Made by a program: the position numbers and the translations under genes
Shown: piece by piece, positions 26,562 to 32,835 of the stretch
Layout: each line of letters starts with the position of its first letter
How positions within the stretch are numbered: the first letter of the stretch is position 1
NCBI GenBank assembly: GCA_003557725.1
Contig: PWNQ01000115.1
Location: 1-32,835 of the forward strand
Reading direction: 5' to 3'
DNA: 32,835 nt
Origin: Bacteroidales bacterium
GTDB taxonomy: Bacteria > Bacteroidota > Bacteroidia > Bacteroidales > PWNQ01
Notes under the pieces: generated by a model
The model's input: the letters and a program-made list of their open reading frames with translations, nothing else
Told to the model about the DNA's origin: nothing
Databases searched by the model: none

Positions 26562-27252
26562 TAAAAAAAATATTCACATCCTTCTGGCAGAAGATGACCG
26601 TAACCTGAGCAAATTGCTAAAAAATTACCTGGAAGCGAAAGGGTTTAAAACCAGCCTTTACATGGACGGGCAGGAAGCTCTGAAAGGGTTTTTGATAAAC
26701 CCCTTTGACTTATGTATTCTGGATGTTATGATGCCGCTGAAAGACGGCTTCTCCCTGGCAACAGAAATACGTGGCAGGAACAAGGAAATCCCCATTATCT
26801 TTTTGACAGCAAAGTCAATGCACGATGACGTAATTAAAGGGTTCGGGGCCGGCGGGGATGACTACATCACCAAACCCTTTAATATGGATGAACTACTGGC
26901 ACGTATAGAAGCCGTTATGCGACGAACAAGGGGCGGTAATGAGCAGGAACCTGTGTACTCCATTGGCAAATTCCGGTTTGATGCCAACCAGCAAACCCTC
27001 ACCATAGACGGAAACACAAAAAAACTTACCTCCCGGGAGACTCAGCTGCTGCAATTACTGGCCCAATACAAAAACAAAGTGCTTGACCGAAGGAAAGCCC
27101 TTAAGGAAATCTGGCATCATGAAAGCCACTATAACGCCAGAAATATGGACGTGTACATCTCAAAAATACGGAAGATATTAAAACAAGACCCCGCCGTAAA
27201 GCTTCTTAACGTACACGGAACCGGATTCAAGCTACTGGTAGACAATAGCTAA
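26554..27252 (+). CDS. RprY-like OmpR-family response regulator
   Basis: A 232-residue transcription regulator phosphorylated by the upstream kinase. The receiver has acidic EDD at 13-15, phosphoacceptor D57 in LCILDVMMPLKDGF, switch Thr in IIFLTAKS and Lys in YITKPFNMDEL. The OmpR-type winged helix (about 130-228) has LTSRETQLLQLLAQYKNKVL, the recognition helix NARNMDVYISKIRKIL and the wing LLNVHGTGFKLL. The ATG lies in an 8-bp overlap with the kinase stop, giving translational coupling. The phased repeats upstream of the kinase are a plausible binding site. Confidence 0.95.
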   Translation: MNSKKNIHILLAEDDRNLSKLLKNYLEAKGFKTSLYMDGQEALKGFLINPFDLCILDVMMPLKDGFSLATEIRGRNKEIPIIFLTAKSMHDDVIKGFGAGGDDYITKPFNMDELLARIEAVMRRTRGGNEQEPVYSIGKFRFDANQQTLTIDGNTKKLTSRETQLLQLLAQYKNKVLDRRKALKEIWHHESHYNARNMDVYISKIRKILKQDPAVKLLNVHGTGFKLLVDNS

Positions 27253-27315
27253 AACAAATGATCACCTATGCCTTTCACCCCCCCTCTGGAATAGAATCAT
27301 TTTTTTAACACTTTA

Positions 27316-27348
27316 TATTGGCTATCCATATAAAATGGTGTACTTTTG
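27316..27348 (+). promoter_or_regulatory. promoter of gcvH
   Basis: TATTG (27316-27320), 20 bp, then TACTTTTG (27341-27348) fits the Bacteroidota -33/-7 consensus. The ATG of gcvH follows at 27376, leaving about 20 nt of leader. Confidence 0.7.
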
Positions 27349-27375
27349 ACGTCCAAATTTTCAAACCGAAAAGTT

Positions 27376-27753
27376 ATGAATATTCCCGAAGATTTATTGT
27401 ACACCAAGGACCATGAATGGTTAAAAGTAGAAGACAATAAAGCCTATGTGGGCATTACTCATCATGCCCAAAATGAGCTTGGCGATGTGGTATACATCGA
27501 GTGTGAGGTTGAAGGCGAGTTTCTGAACAAAGGAAACGCTTTCGGCACCATAGAAGCTGTAAAAACCGTTGCAGACATGTTTATGCCCGTAAATGGCACC
27601 GTACTGGAGTTCAATGAAGAACTGGAGGAAAACCCGGAAACCATTAATGAAGACCCTTACGGACAAGGATGGATCATTAAAATTGAAATTGAAAACACCT
27701 CCGAACTGGATGATATGATGAATGCCCAACAGTATGAAGAGTTCATCTCATAA
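27376..27753 (+). CDS. gcvH: glycine cleavage system H protein
   Basis: Lipoyl carrier of the glycine cleavage complex, shuttling the aminomethyl group between the P, T and L proteins. The start at 27376 (MNIPEDLLYTKDHEW) gives 125 residues, the usual size; the track ORF adds ten residues covering the promoter. The lipoylation lysine is K63 in FGTIEAVKTVADMFMPVNG. Other signatures are GITHHAQNELGDVVYIE and NPETINEDPYGQGWIIKIE. No gcvP, gcvT or lpd is nearby, as is normal for Bacteroidota with scattered gcv genes. Confidence 0.97.
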   Translation: MNIPEDLLYTKDHEWLKVEDNKAYVGITHHAQNELGDVVYIECEVEGEFLNKGNAFGTIEAVKTVADMFMPVNGTVLEFNEELEENPETINEDPYGQGWIIKIEIENTSELDDMMNAQQYEEFIS

Positions 27754-27813
27754 TTGCTCTGCAACAAAGGGCCCGACCTTATTCATCTTTACAATAACTC
27801 AGGAAAACAGCCG

Positions 27814-27857
27814 TTTTTTTTGTGGTTTGTCATGATTATGACCTTTCACAAAAAAAA
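27814..27857. repeat. 44-bp dyad between gcvH and tonB
   Basis: Eight T then GTG (27814-27824) is the perfect reverse complement of CAC then eight A (27847-27857). Inside lies a second dyad, GTCAT/ATGAC, around GATT (27829-27842). The T run precedes rather than follows the stem, so it is not an ordinary terminator on either strand. It may be an operator or structured DNA before tonB. Confidence 0.7.
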
Positions 27858-27919
27858 TGGCATAGTTTTTGGCTTATTTTTTTATACAATATTAACCAGA
27901 CCAAAAAAACCATATCGCT

Positions 27920-28600
27920 ATGAAGGATCCCCGGAAAACACCAAAAGCAGACCTGGAAAGCAAGCGTACGTTTTTCATTGAAATCGGGTTGATCATTACC
28001 CTGGGCTTGATTTTCCTGGCCTTTGAATGGAAACAATACGAACGCCGCGATTCCTTTTTAGACACCGAGGTGGAATATGACCTGGAAGATGACATCGTGG
28101 TGGCCACCGAACGGGATGAACCCCCACCACCACAAGAGGAACAACCGGAATCCCAAACCCTTGAGATCGTAGACGACGACGTGGAAGTGGATACGGACTT
28201 TCGTATTGATGCAGAGGTGACCGATGATACCAGGATTTACGACTTCGACCCCGTCGAAATTGGTGACGATGCGGTGGAAGAAGCCGAAATATTCCGCGTG
28301 GTGGAAGAGGAACCCCAATTCCCGGGTGGCGATGCTGCCAGAATTAAATTCCTGCGGGAAAACATTGAATACCCAACCATGGCCAGGGATGCAGGAATTG
28401 AAGGAACTGTTTATGTTAGCTTTGTGGTGGAACCCAACGGAGCCATCACCAATGTAAGGGTCCTAAGAGGAATTGGCGGAGGATGCGATGAAGAAGCCCT
28501 CCGCGTGGTCAGGAATATGCCCAACTGGGAGCCTGGAAGACAACGTGGACGACCAGTAAGAGTGCGCTTTACACTGCCCATAAGGTTTACCCTGGGATAA
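27920..28600 (+). CDS. tonB: TonB-family energy transducer
   Basis: A 226-residue inner-membrane protein that couples the ExbBD proton motor to outer-membrane receptors. A cytoplasmic N-terminus is followed by one span (about 20-40, FIEIGLIITLGLIFLAFEW). A periplasmic linker is rich in acidic residues and proline (DEPPPPQEEQPE), unlike the Lys-Pro linker of enterobacterial TonB. The C-terminal TonB domain (about 145-226) has QFPGGDAARIKFLRENIEYP, the typical Bacteroidota FPGG entry, then GIEGTVYVSFVVEPNGAITNV and the VRVRFTLPIRFTL end. It is followed by a terminator. No ExbB/ExbD or receptor gene is adjacent. Confidence 0.94.
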   Translation: MKDPRKTPKADLESKRTFFIEIGLIITLGLIFLAFEWKQYERRDSFLDTEVEYDLEDDIVVATERDEPPPPQEEQPESQTLEIVDDDVEVDTDFRIDAEVTDDTRIYDFDPVEIGDDAVEEAEIFRVVEEEPQFPGGDAARIKFLRENIEYPTMARDAGIEGTVYVSFVVEPNGAITNVRVLRGIGGGCDEEALRVVRNMPNWEPGRQRGRPVRVRFTLPIRFTLG

Positions 28601-28632
28601 TACAGCCCCCGCAAGATCTCTTAACCCTTCAA

Positions 28633-28671
28633 CAAAAAAACTTCATCAGACATTCCTGATGAAGTTTTTTT
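28633..28671. terminator. bidirectional intrinsic terminator after tonB
   Basis: CTTCATCAG (28641-28649) and CTGATGAAG (28656-28664) form a 9-bp stem, flanked by an A run on the left and a T run on the right that extend it. It lies between the convergent tonB and AhpD-like genes and can serve both strands. Confidence 0.9.
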
Positions 28672-28770
28672 GTAAAATTGAAAAATACACGCTAATCCCC
28701 CCTGCCTCCTAATGAGGAATATGCTATCCATCCACAGCCTGTTGCTTTTCCATGCAGGCAGGAAAAGCCA

Positions 28771-29112
28771 TTACTCATTATCCCGAAACTGCTTTAATGC
28801 TTCAAGCGCTTCCGCCCCATACATTACAGACGGACCTCCACCCATTAGTATGGCCACTCCTATCGTTTCAGTAATCTCCTCGTTGGTTGCTCCCGCTTCT
28901 AAAGCATCATGAACATGAAAAGCTATACAGCCATCGCAGCGAACCGTTATGGCTATACCCAAACTGATCAACTCTTTTGTTTTTGTACTTAATGCCCCTT
29001 CCGCCACACCGGCATGATGAAGCCCCTGAAAAGCCTTCATTGTTGAAGGGATCTCCTGACCCAACTCTTTCATCAACTTTTTTATCCTGTCAAAATGCTC
29101 TGGATAATTCAT
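28771..29112 (-). CDS. carboxymuconolactone decarboxylase/AhpD-family protein
   Basis: A 113-residue all-helical protein of the AhpD-like superfamily. The redox motif is CDGCIAFHVHDAL, that is CxxC followed by a His three to five residues on, which in AhpD relatives acts as a thiol-disulfide or peroxidase centre. The rest, LISLGIAITVRCDGC and EEITETIGVAILMGGGPSVM, is typical of the family. A very strong Shine-Dalgarno (AAAAGGAGG) lies 5 nt before the ATG, unlike other genes here, which may mark a transferred gene. The physiological partner is unknown. The terminator shared with tonB lies downstream. Confidence 0.92.
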   Translation of the reverse strand: MNYPEHFDRIKKLMKELGQEIPSTMKAFQGLHHAGVAEGALSTKTKELISLGIAITVRCDGCIAFHVHDALEAGATNEEITETIGVAILMGGGPSVMYGAEALEALKQFRDNE

Positions 29113-29384
29113 AATAACCTCCTTTTAATTAACAACTTATACTAAATCCTGTTCAAAAAACTTTTGTATTTCCATGGGATGTAAAAAATATGCTATTAGA
29201 ACAACCCCATTTAATACATCTCCCTAAAACAATGAAAACCTCCCTTTGTTCAGTCAGCATCCCCCTGTTGATTGCATCACCCTGCTATCAAGCTATTGCA
29301 TAAACCCAGCCATTCCAACCGGCCCCGCTCATGGAGCCGGAATACACCTGCAGAATTATTACCCGGCCTCTGTTATTTAATTTG
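29113..29384. other. intergenic region without a convincing gene
   Basis: Between the AhpD-like gene and the promoter of the orphan receiver I see only the Shine-Dalgarno of the former and a 23-codon ORF at 29232-29303 (MKTSLCSVSIPLLIASPCYQ...), which looks like a signal-peptide stub or chance. No repeat or hairpin stood out. Confidence 0.4.
29118..29126 (-). promoter_or_regulatory. strong Shine-Dalgarno (AAAAGGAGG) of the AhpD-like gene
   Basis: On the minus strand AAAAGGAGG sits 5 nt upstream of the ATG at 29112. Near-perfect anti-SD complementarity is rare in Bacteroidota, which mostly use AT-rich leaders, and I saw none comparable at the other genes in this window. Confidence 0.8.
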
Positions 29385-29392
29385 TACTTTTG
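29385..29392 (+). promoter_or_regulatory. -7 element (TACTTTTG) for the orphan receiver
   Basis: TACTTTTG matches TAnnTTTG, 117 bp before the chosen ATG at 29510. That implies a leader of about 110 nt. A -33 TTG at 20 bp is not evident. Confidence 0.45.
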
Positions 29393-29509
29393 CCAAAGTA
29401 ATAGGCATGAAATCATCATGAGCCGCCAGGGATTATCCACATACCGGAAGACCGTGTGCATGCCTGGAGAAAAGACTTAGTTTTCACAAACAGAAAGCAA
29501 GATAACAAT

Positions 29510-29926
29510 ATGGAATCAGTCCATGACAAAACAGAAGCCACCGGTGAGGCAAAATCAACATCGCAATTGAATATCCTGCTGGCTGAAGATGACAAGATAT
29601 CCGAACTACTTCTACGGCATACGCTTAAAGAGTATTACAACACCCTGACCAAAGTAAATACCGGTGCCGAGGCCGTTGCTTCAGTTAAAGAAAACCCTCA
29701 CCTGGATGTGGTACTTATGGATATCAGGATGCCTGAGATGGACGGACTGGAGGCTACAAAAAAAATCAGAGAATTCAACAAAAAGGTCATTATTATTGCA
29801 CAAACTGCCTACGGCAGCGCTGAAGATCGTGAACAAGCATTGGAGGCCGGATGTAATGACCACATTTCCAAGCCAATCAGCAAGCAGAGTCTTATGAATG
29901 CCTTTGCAAAGTTTTTTAATCAATAA
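29510..29926 (+). CDS. orphan single-domain response regulator (CheY-like receiver)
   Basis: Start chosen at 29510 (MESVHDKTEATGE); the ORF-track start at 29456 would add 18 residues. It is a 138-residue receiver with a polar N-terminal extension of about 20 residues and no output domain. Acidic residues are at 26-28 (EDD), the phosphoacceptor is D71 in VVLMDIRMPEMDGLE, the switch Thr is in IIAQTAYGS, and the Lys is in HISKPISKQ. Such receivers often serve as phosphorelay intermediates or detach from hybrid kinases. No kinase is adjacent, and the porin gene follows after 53 bp. Confidence 0.9.
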   Translation: MESVHDKTEATGEAKSTSQLNILLAEDDKISELLLRHTLKEYYNTLTKVNTGAEAVASVKENPHLDVVLMDIRMPEMDGLEATKKIREFNKKVIIIAQTAYGSAEDREQALEAGCNDHISKPISKQSLMNAFAKFFNQ

Positions 29927-29979
29927 TTGCCTTTGAGCCTTTCCCATGTATGGCCTTGAGGCAAAAAATTCTTCATTCC

Positions 29980-31260
29980 ATGAAATGTCAGGCACTTTGT
30001 ATATTTCTTTTTTTCTTCACCCTTCACTTCTCCTCCACGGCTTTTTCTATTGATGACAAGCCCGTTAGCATCCGGTGGTCCGGTTTTATAAAAAACGATT
30101 TCTTTTTTGATTCCCGGGAAGTCACTTCCGGGCGGGAGGGTCATTTTTTGCTCTATCCCCGTCCCATAGAGCGTGACCCTGTGGGCTCTGACCTTAACGC
30201 CGGGCATAGCCTCAACTTTCTGGCTGTACAGAGTCGTTTAAGAGCGTCCGTATCCGGCCCGGATGTTTGGGGAGCCAAAACATCAGCCGTCCTTGAGGGG
30301 TCCTTTTTCGGACAGACCGATCTTCATATCAATGGGTTAAGACTTCGACAGGCCTATATTCAGCTGGACTGGGGACACACCAGACTGACAACCGGTCAGT
30401 TATGGCACCTGTTGTTTGTTCCTGAAAGCTTTGCCGGCACGGTGTCTTTCAATACCGGGGTGCCGTTCCAGTTTTTTTCCAGAAATCCACAAATACGGAT
30501 CTCCCATTCCCCGGTGGACGGATTAACTATTACAGCAGCAGCTGCCACACAGCGCGACTTTAGCAGCCCCGGAGGCCCACAAACCCTTTCCAATAGCTCC
30601 CTCCCTGACATACAGGCAAGGGTATCCTATGCCATAAATAACCGGCTGCTCACCGGAATAACTGCCGGATATAAAAAATTACTGCCCCGAAGGGTAACGG
30701 AAAAAGGATATAAAGCACATAATACCGTGGCCGGAATGACCATAAATGCCTTTTTTCACCTGAAAACAAACCCGATCACCTTCAAAGCACAAGGTACCTA
30801 CGCTCAAAATGCCTTCGACGGAATGATGCTTGGAGGATACGCAGTTCGGCAAATTACAGATACGATAACCGACTACCGTGAATATACTTCTGTAAACGCT
30901 ATCAGCAGCTGGATGGATATTCATACCAACGGAAACCGGTTTCAGGCGGGCTTATTTGCCGGTTATACACAAAACCTGGGAACCCGGGAGGCCCTGCATA
31001 AAGACATCCTCGATCCCGGCAACCCAAACTATGGCATGTATGTGAGGGGAGAAAATATCCGACACGTATACCGGGTATCCCCGAGGGTGGTCTATAATAA
31101 TGGGAGCTTCCGGATTGCCGGTGAAGTGGAGTTCACCACCGCAGCCTACGCCCAAACGGATGATTCAGGAAATCTTATGATCAACGATAAAGCACAAATC
31201 ACCCAGACCAGTGAAGTAACCAATATGCGTATAATCCTGGCCACTTATTACTTCTTCTGA
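29980..31260 (+). CDS. DcaP-like outer-membrane porin
   Basis: The likely start at 29980 (MKCQALCIFLFFFTLHFSSTAFS) gives a signal peptide and about 426 residues; the track start at 29950 adds ten. The mature protein is a beta-barrel with alternating polar and hydrophobic strands and ends in aromatic residues (ATYYFF), the usual outer-membrane C-terminal signal. The first part, IRWSGFIKNDFFFDSRE, with RLRASVSGPDVWGAKTSAVLEGSFFG and LRLRQAYIQLDWGHTRLTTGQ, resembles DcaP-type trimeric porins. Substrate unknown. A terminator follows at 31310. Confidence 0.8.
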   Translation: MKCQALCIFLFFFTLHFSSTAFSIDDKPVSIRWSGFIKNDFFFDSREVTSGREGHFLLYPRPIERDPVGSDLNAGHSLNFLAVQSRLRASVSGPDVWGAKTSAVLEGSFFGQTDLHINGLRLRQAYIQLDWGHTRLTTGQLWHLLFVPESFAGTVSFNTGVPFQFFSRNPQIRISHSPVDGLTITAAAATQRDFSSPGGPQTLSNSSLPDIQARVSYAINNRLLTGITAGYKKLLPRRVTEKGYKAHNTVAGMTINAFFHLKTNPITFKAQGTYAQNAFDGMMLGGYAVRQITDTITDYREYTSVNAISSWMDIHTNGNRFQAGLFAGYTQNLGTREALHKDILDPGNPNYGMYVRGENIRHVYRVSPRVVYNNGSFRIAGEVEFTTAAYAQTDDSGNLMINDKAQITQTSEVTNMRIILATYYFF

Positions 31261-31309
31261 TAATAGCAGAAGCAATTGCGGCTGAATCCGGCATACCCCC
31301 CATAATGAT

Positions 31310-31337
31310 AAAAGCCCGCTTTTTGCGGGCTTTTATT
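31310..31337. terminator. bidirectional terminator between porin gene and tRNA-Phe
   Basis: AAAAGCCCGC and GCGGGCTTTT form a 10-bp stem with a T loop. A T tail follows on the plus strand (end of the porin gene), and T-rich sequence is read on the minus strand (end of tRNA-Phe). Confidence 0.92.
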
Positions 31338-31338
31338 G

Positions 31339-31411
<73 letters not shown>

Positions 31412-31499
31412 CTTTGGAAAATGTGCTGCAAATATACTACATTTTTAATATCTGCTGTCTTTATCTAAAAAAAAATCATCCTTTTTCCATTTTTTATTA

Positions 31500-31507
31500 T
31501 AATTTTG
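31500..31507 (+). promoter_or_regulatory. -7 element (TAATTTTG) for coaX
   Basis: TAATTTTG matches TAnnTTTG, 20 bp before the coaX ATG at 31528, in an AT-rich stretch right after the tRNA. The predicted leader is about 15 nt. A -33 TTG is not clear. Confidence 0.55.
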
Positions 31508-31527
31508 CGCTTCAATTATAACCACTT

Positions 31528-32250
31528 ATGAATCTGGTCATTGACATAGGCAATTCCCTGGTCAAGCTTGGGGTATTTAACAACAGGGAACTCCAGTTCC
31601 ACTGGAGTACTGAATCATTAACCCCGGGGGCCCTGACAAAGCTTCATGACCAGTACACCTTTCACCACTGTATTGTGTCCACCGTTTCGGATTTACCAGC
31701 CTGGTTGCGTCTGTTTATTTCCCGTTTTGATAAGTCCATTGTATTGGACGGCTCCACCCGTTTACCCGTAACCATTAATTACGCCACTCCCCAGACACTG
31801 GGGAACGACCGGCGCGCACTGGCATGTGCCGGGCACAAACGCTTTCCGGGAAGCAACGTATTAATTATTGGCCTGGGAACAGCCATAACCTATGATCTGG
31901 TGGATTTAAAAGGGCACTATTATGGGGGAGGGATTTCTCCCGGTTTAACCATGCGCTATAATGCTTTGCATACTTTTACGAAAAATCTGCCGTTAATTAC
32001 GTGCAGAAAGCCGGTGGATCATTATCTTGGAAAGTCAACGCATGACTCCGTTACCGCAGGTGTAACCGGGGGGATACGGGGGGAGCTGGATCATTTTATT
32101 GACCTGTACCAGAGCGATTTTAGCCCGCTTACTATTGTTTTAACGGGAGGTGATGCAAGCCTGTTTGATAAATCTCTAAAAAATAACATCTTTGCAATCC
32201 CAAATATGGTATTGCACGGATTAAATGAAATACTTGATTTTAATGCATAG
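31528..32250 (+). CDS. coaX: type III pantothenate kinase
   Basis: Phosphorylates pantothenate, the first step of coenzyme A synthesis. The 240-residue length and the ASKHA-fold motifs fit CoaX: N-terminal phosphate loop MNLVIDIGNSLVKLGVF with catalytic D6, central LGNDRRALACAGH, GLGTAITYDLVDLKGHYYGG with the second Asp, GGISPGLTMRYNALH, and TAGVTGGIRGELDHFID. A promoter motif lies just upstream. The last 8 bp (ATGCATAG) contain the start of the next gene, so the two are coupled. Confidence 0.96.
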   Translation: MNLVIDIGNSLVKLGVFNNRELQFHWSTESLTPGALTKLHDQYTFHHCIVSTVSDLPAWLRLFISRFDKSIVLDGSTRLPVTINYATPQTLGNDRRALACAGHKRFPGSNVLIIGLGTAITYDLVDLKGHYYGGGISPGLTMRYNALHTFTKNLPLITCRKPVDHYLGKSTHDSVTAGVTGGIRGELDHFIDLYQSDFSPLTIVLTGGDASLFDKSLKNNIFAIPNMVLHGLNEILDFNA

Positions 32251-32835
32251 AAACCAGACAATCAACCTTTGGGCCACAATAGCCGTTGCTTTGGCCTTTT
32301 TAACCGCAGAGTCCCTTTACGGGCAAACCCGGATTTCGTCGCCCTATTCACGGTATGGAGTAGGCACCCTGACACAACCGCTCAACGCACGAATACTGGG
32401 GATGGGCGGTGCAAGCCTGGCTATGGCCGGCAACCGGTATATCAATTTTAATAACCCGGCCACATATAGTGCATTTGAAAACCGCTCTTTTGTGTTTAAC
32501 GGGGGGATCCACTCCTATCAGGCGGAACAAAAAACCTCATCACAAACAGGACATTCCAATTATACCTCCCTGGGATATCTTCAGTTTGGGTTTCCTGTTT
32601 CACAGCGAATAGGGGTTTCTTTTGGCCTTATCCCTTACAGCAACGTTGGATACAGCATTGGTGACGAGCAGTTTGTCAACCGTATTGGCCGTGTGGTTTA
32701 CCAGTATGAGGGAAGTGGGGGCATCAACCAGACTTATCTGGGGGCCGGAGTGGCCATCACTTCCAATTTATCCCTGGGTGTAAACGCCATATATTATTTC
32801 GGCAGGATGGACTTTACACGCAGCAGCCTGTTCCC
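32243..32835 (+). CDS. outer-membrane beta-barrel protein (SPYSRYG type), 5' part
   Basis: Not in the ORF track because it runs off the right edge. From ATG 32243 the frame stays open for 197 codons. A signal peptide (MHRNQTINLWATIAVALAFL, cleavage near LYGQ) is followed by TRISSPYSRYGVGTL, a recurring start in Bacteroidota barrel proteins. Then come GMGGASLAMAGNRYINFNNPATYS and alternating barrel strands (LGAGVAITSNLSLGVNAIYYF). The GMGG-A plus NPA-Y pattern resembles FadL/OmpP1 or PorV-like barrels. As I recall, the gene commonly follows coaX in this phylum, next to lipopolysaccharide-export genes. It overlaps coaX by 8 bp. Function unassigned. Confidence 0.82.
   Translation, partial: MHRNQTINLWATIAVALAFLTAESLYGQTRISSPYSRYGVGTLTQPLNARILGMGGASLAMAGNRYINFNNPATYSAFENRSFVFNGGIHSYQAEQKTSSQTGHSNYTSLGYLQFGFPVSQRIGVSFGLIPYSNVGYSIGDEQFVNRIGRVVYQYEGSGGINQTYLGAGVAITSNLSLGVNAIYYFGRMDFTRSSLF

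Noticed and set aside
29232-29303. 23-codon ORF resembling a signal peptide
   Set aside because: Too short, with no promoter, no ribosome site and no following coding sequence; chance is as likely.

Overview
The window carries a mostly housekeeping stretch of a Bacteroidota chromosome, probably class Bacteroidia. The exact order and family are not resolved by reading alone. The evidence is the Bacteroidota-type gene set: a PKD-repeat protein, a LytS/LytTR pair with periplasmic TPRs, asnS next to rpoN, an IPExxxVDY-like gene before pyk, an RprX/RprY-like pair, a TonB of the Bacteroidota type, and a lipoprotein with a K-D-D export signal. Several starts are preceded by the Bacteroidota -7 promoter motif TAnnTTTG, and Shine-Dalgarno sequences are almost absent.

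Layout. 1-1190: a truncated PKD-domain reading frame enters from the left and runs 33 bp into the 3' end of a convergent SIMPL-like secreted protein. 1387-4117: sensor kinase and LytTR regulator. 4282-4355: tRNA-Pro. 4613-5449: PHP-family histidinol-phosphatase. 5456-12668, minus strand: a conserved protein with a 9-residue repeat linker, an M28 peptidase, rsmI, asnS, rpoN, a degenerate PAP2-like membrane protein and a GNAT acetyltransferase. 12776-13138: small surface-type lipoprotein. 13262-16569, plus strand: cyclophilin, pheS and an AbgT-family transporter. 16653-21036, minus strand: acpP-fabF-rnc, then the IPExxxVDY-like gene and pyk. 21346-21945: purN. 21948-24567, minus strand: pgi followed by an unusual phosphoglycerate kinase.

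24568-25052 is a 485-bp intergenic region and the most structured non-coding DNA here. It holds three overlapping, mutually exclusive long hairpins, a minus-strand intrinsic terminator with its own possible promoter (a candidate small RNA or pgi leader), and an array of TTAA boxes phased at exactly 10 bp. That array leads into the promoter of the RprX/RprY-like two-component pair at 25053-27252.

27376-32835: gcvH, tonB (with a 44-bp dyad upstream), an AhpD-like protein with an atypically strong Shine-Dalgarno, an orphan receiver, a DcaP-like porin, tRNA-Phe, coaX, and the start of an outer-membrane beta-barrel gene that runs off the right end.

How the genes work together. Lower glycolysis (pgi, pgk, pyk), fatty-acid synthesis (acpP, fabF), translation (asnS, pheS, rsmI, two tRNAs), purine and CoA synthesis (purN, coaX) and envelope functions (TonB, porin, lipoprotein, sensors) are interleaved in short operons. 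I see no insertion sequence, phage, CRISPR array or recognisable defence system. The candidate novelties are regulatory DNA in 24568-25052 and a PGK missing expected substrate and nucleotide ligands.
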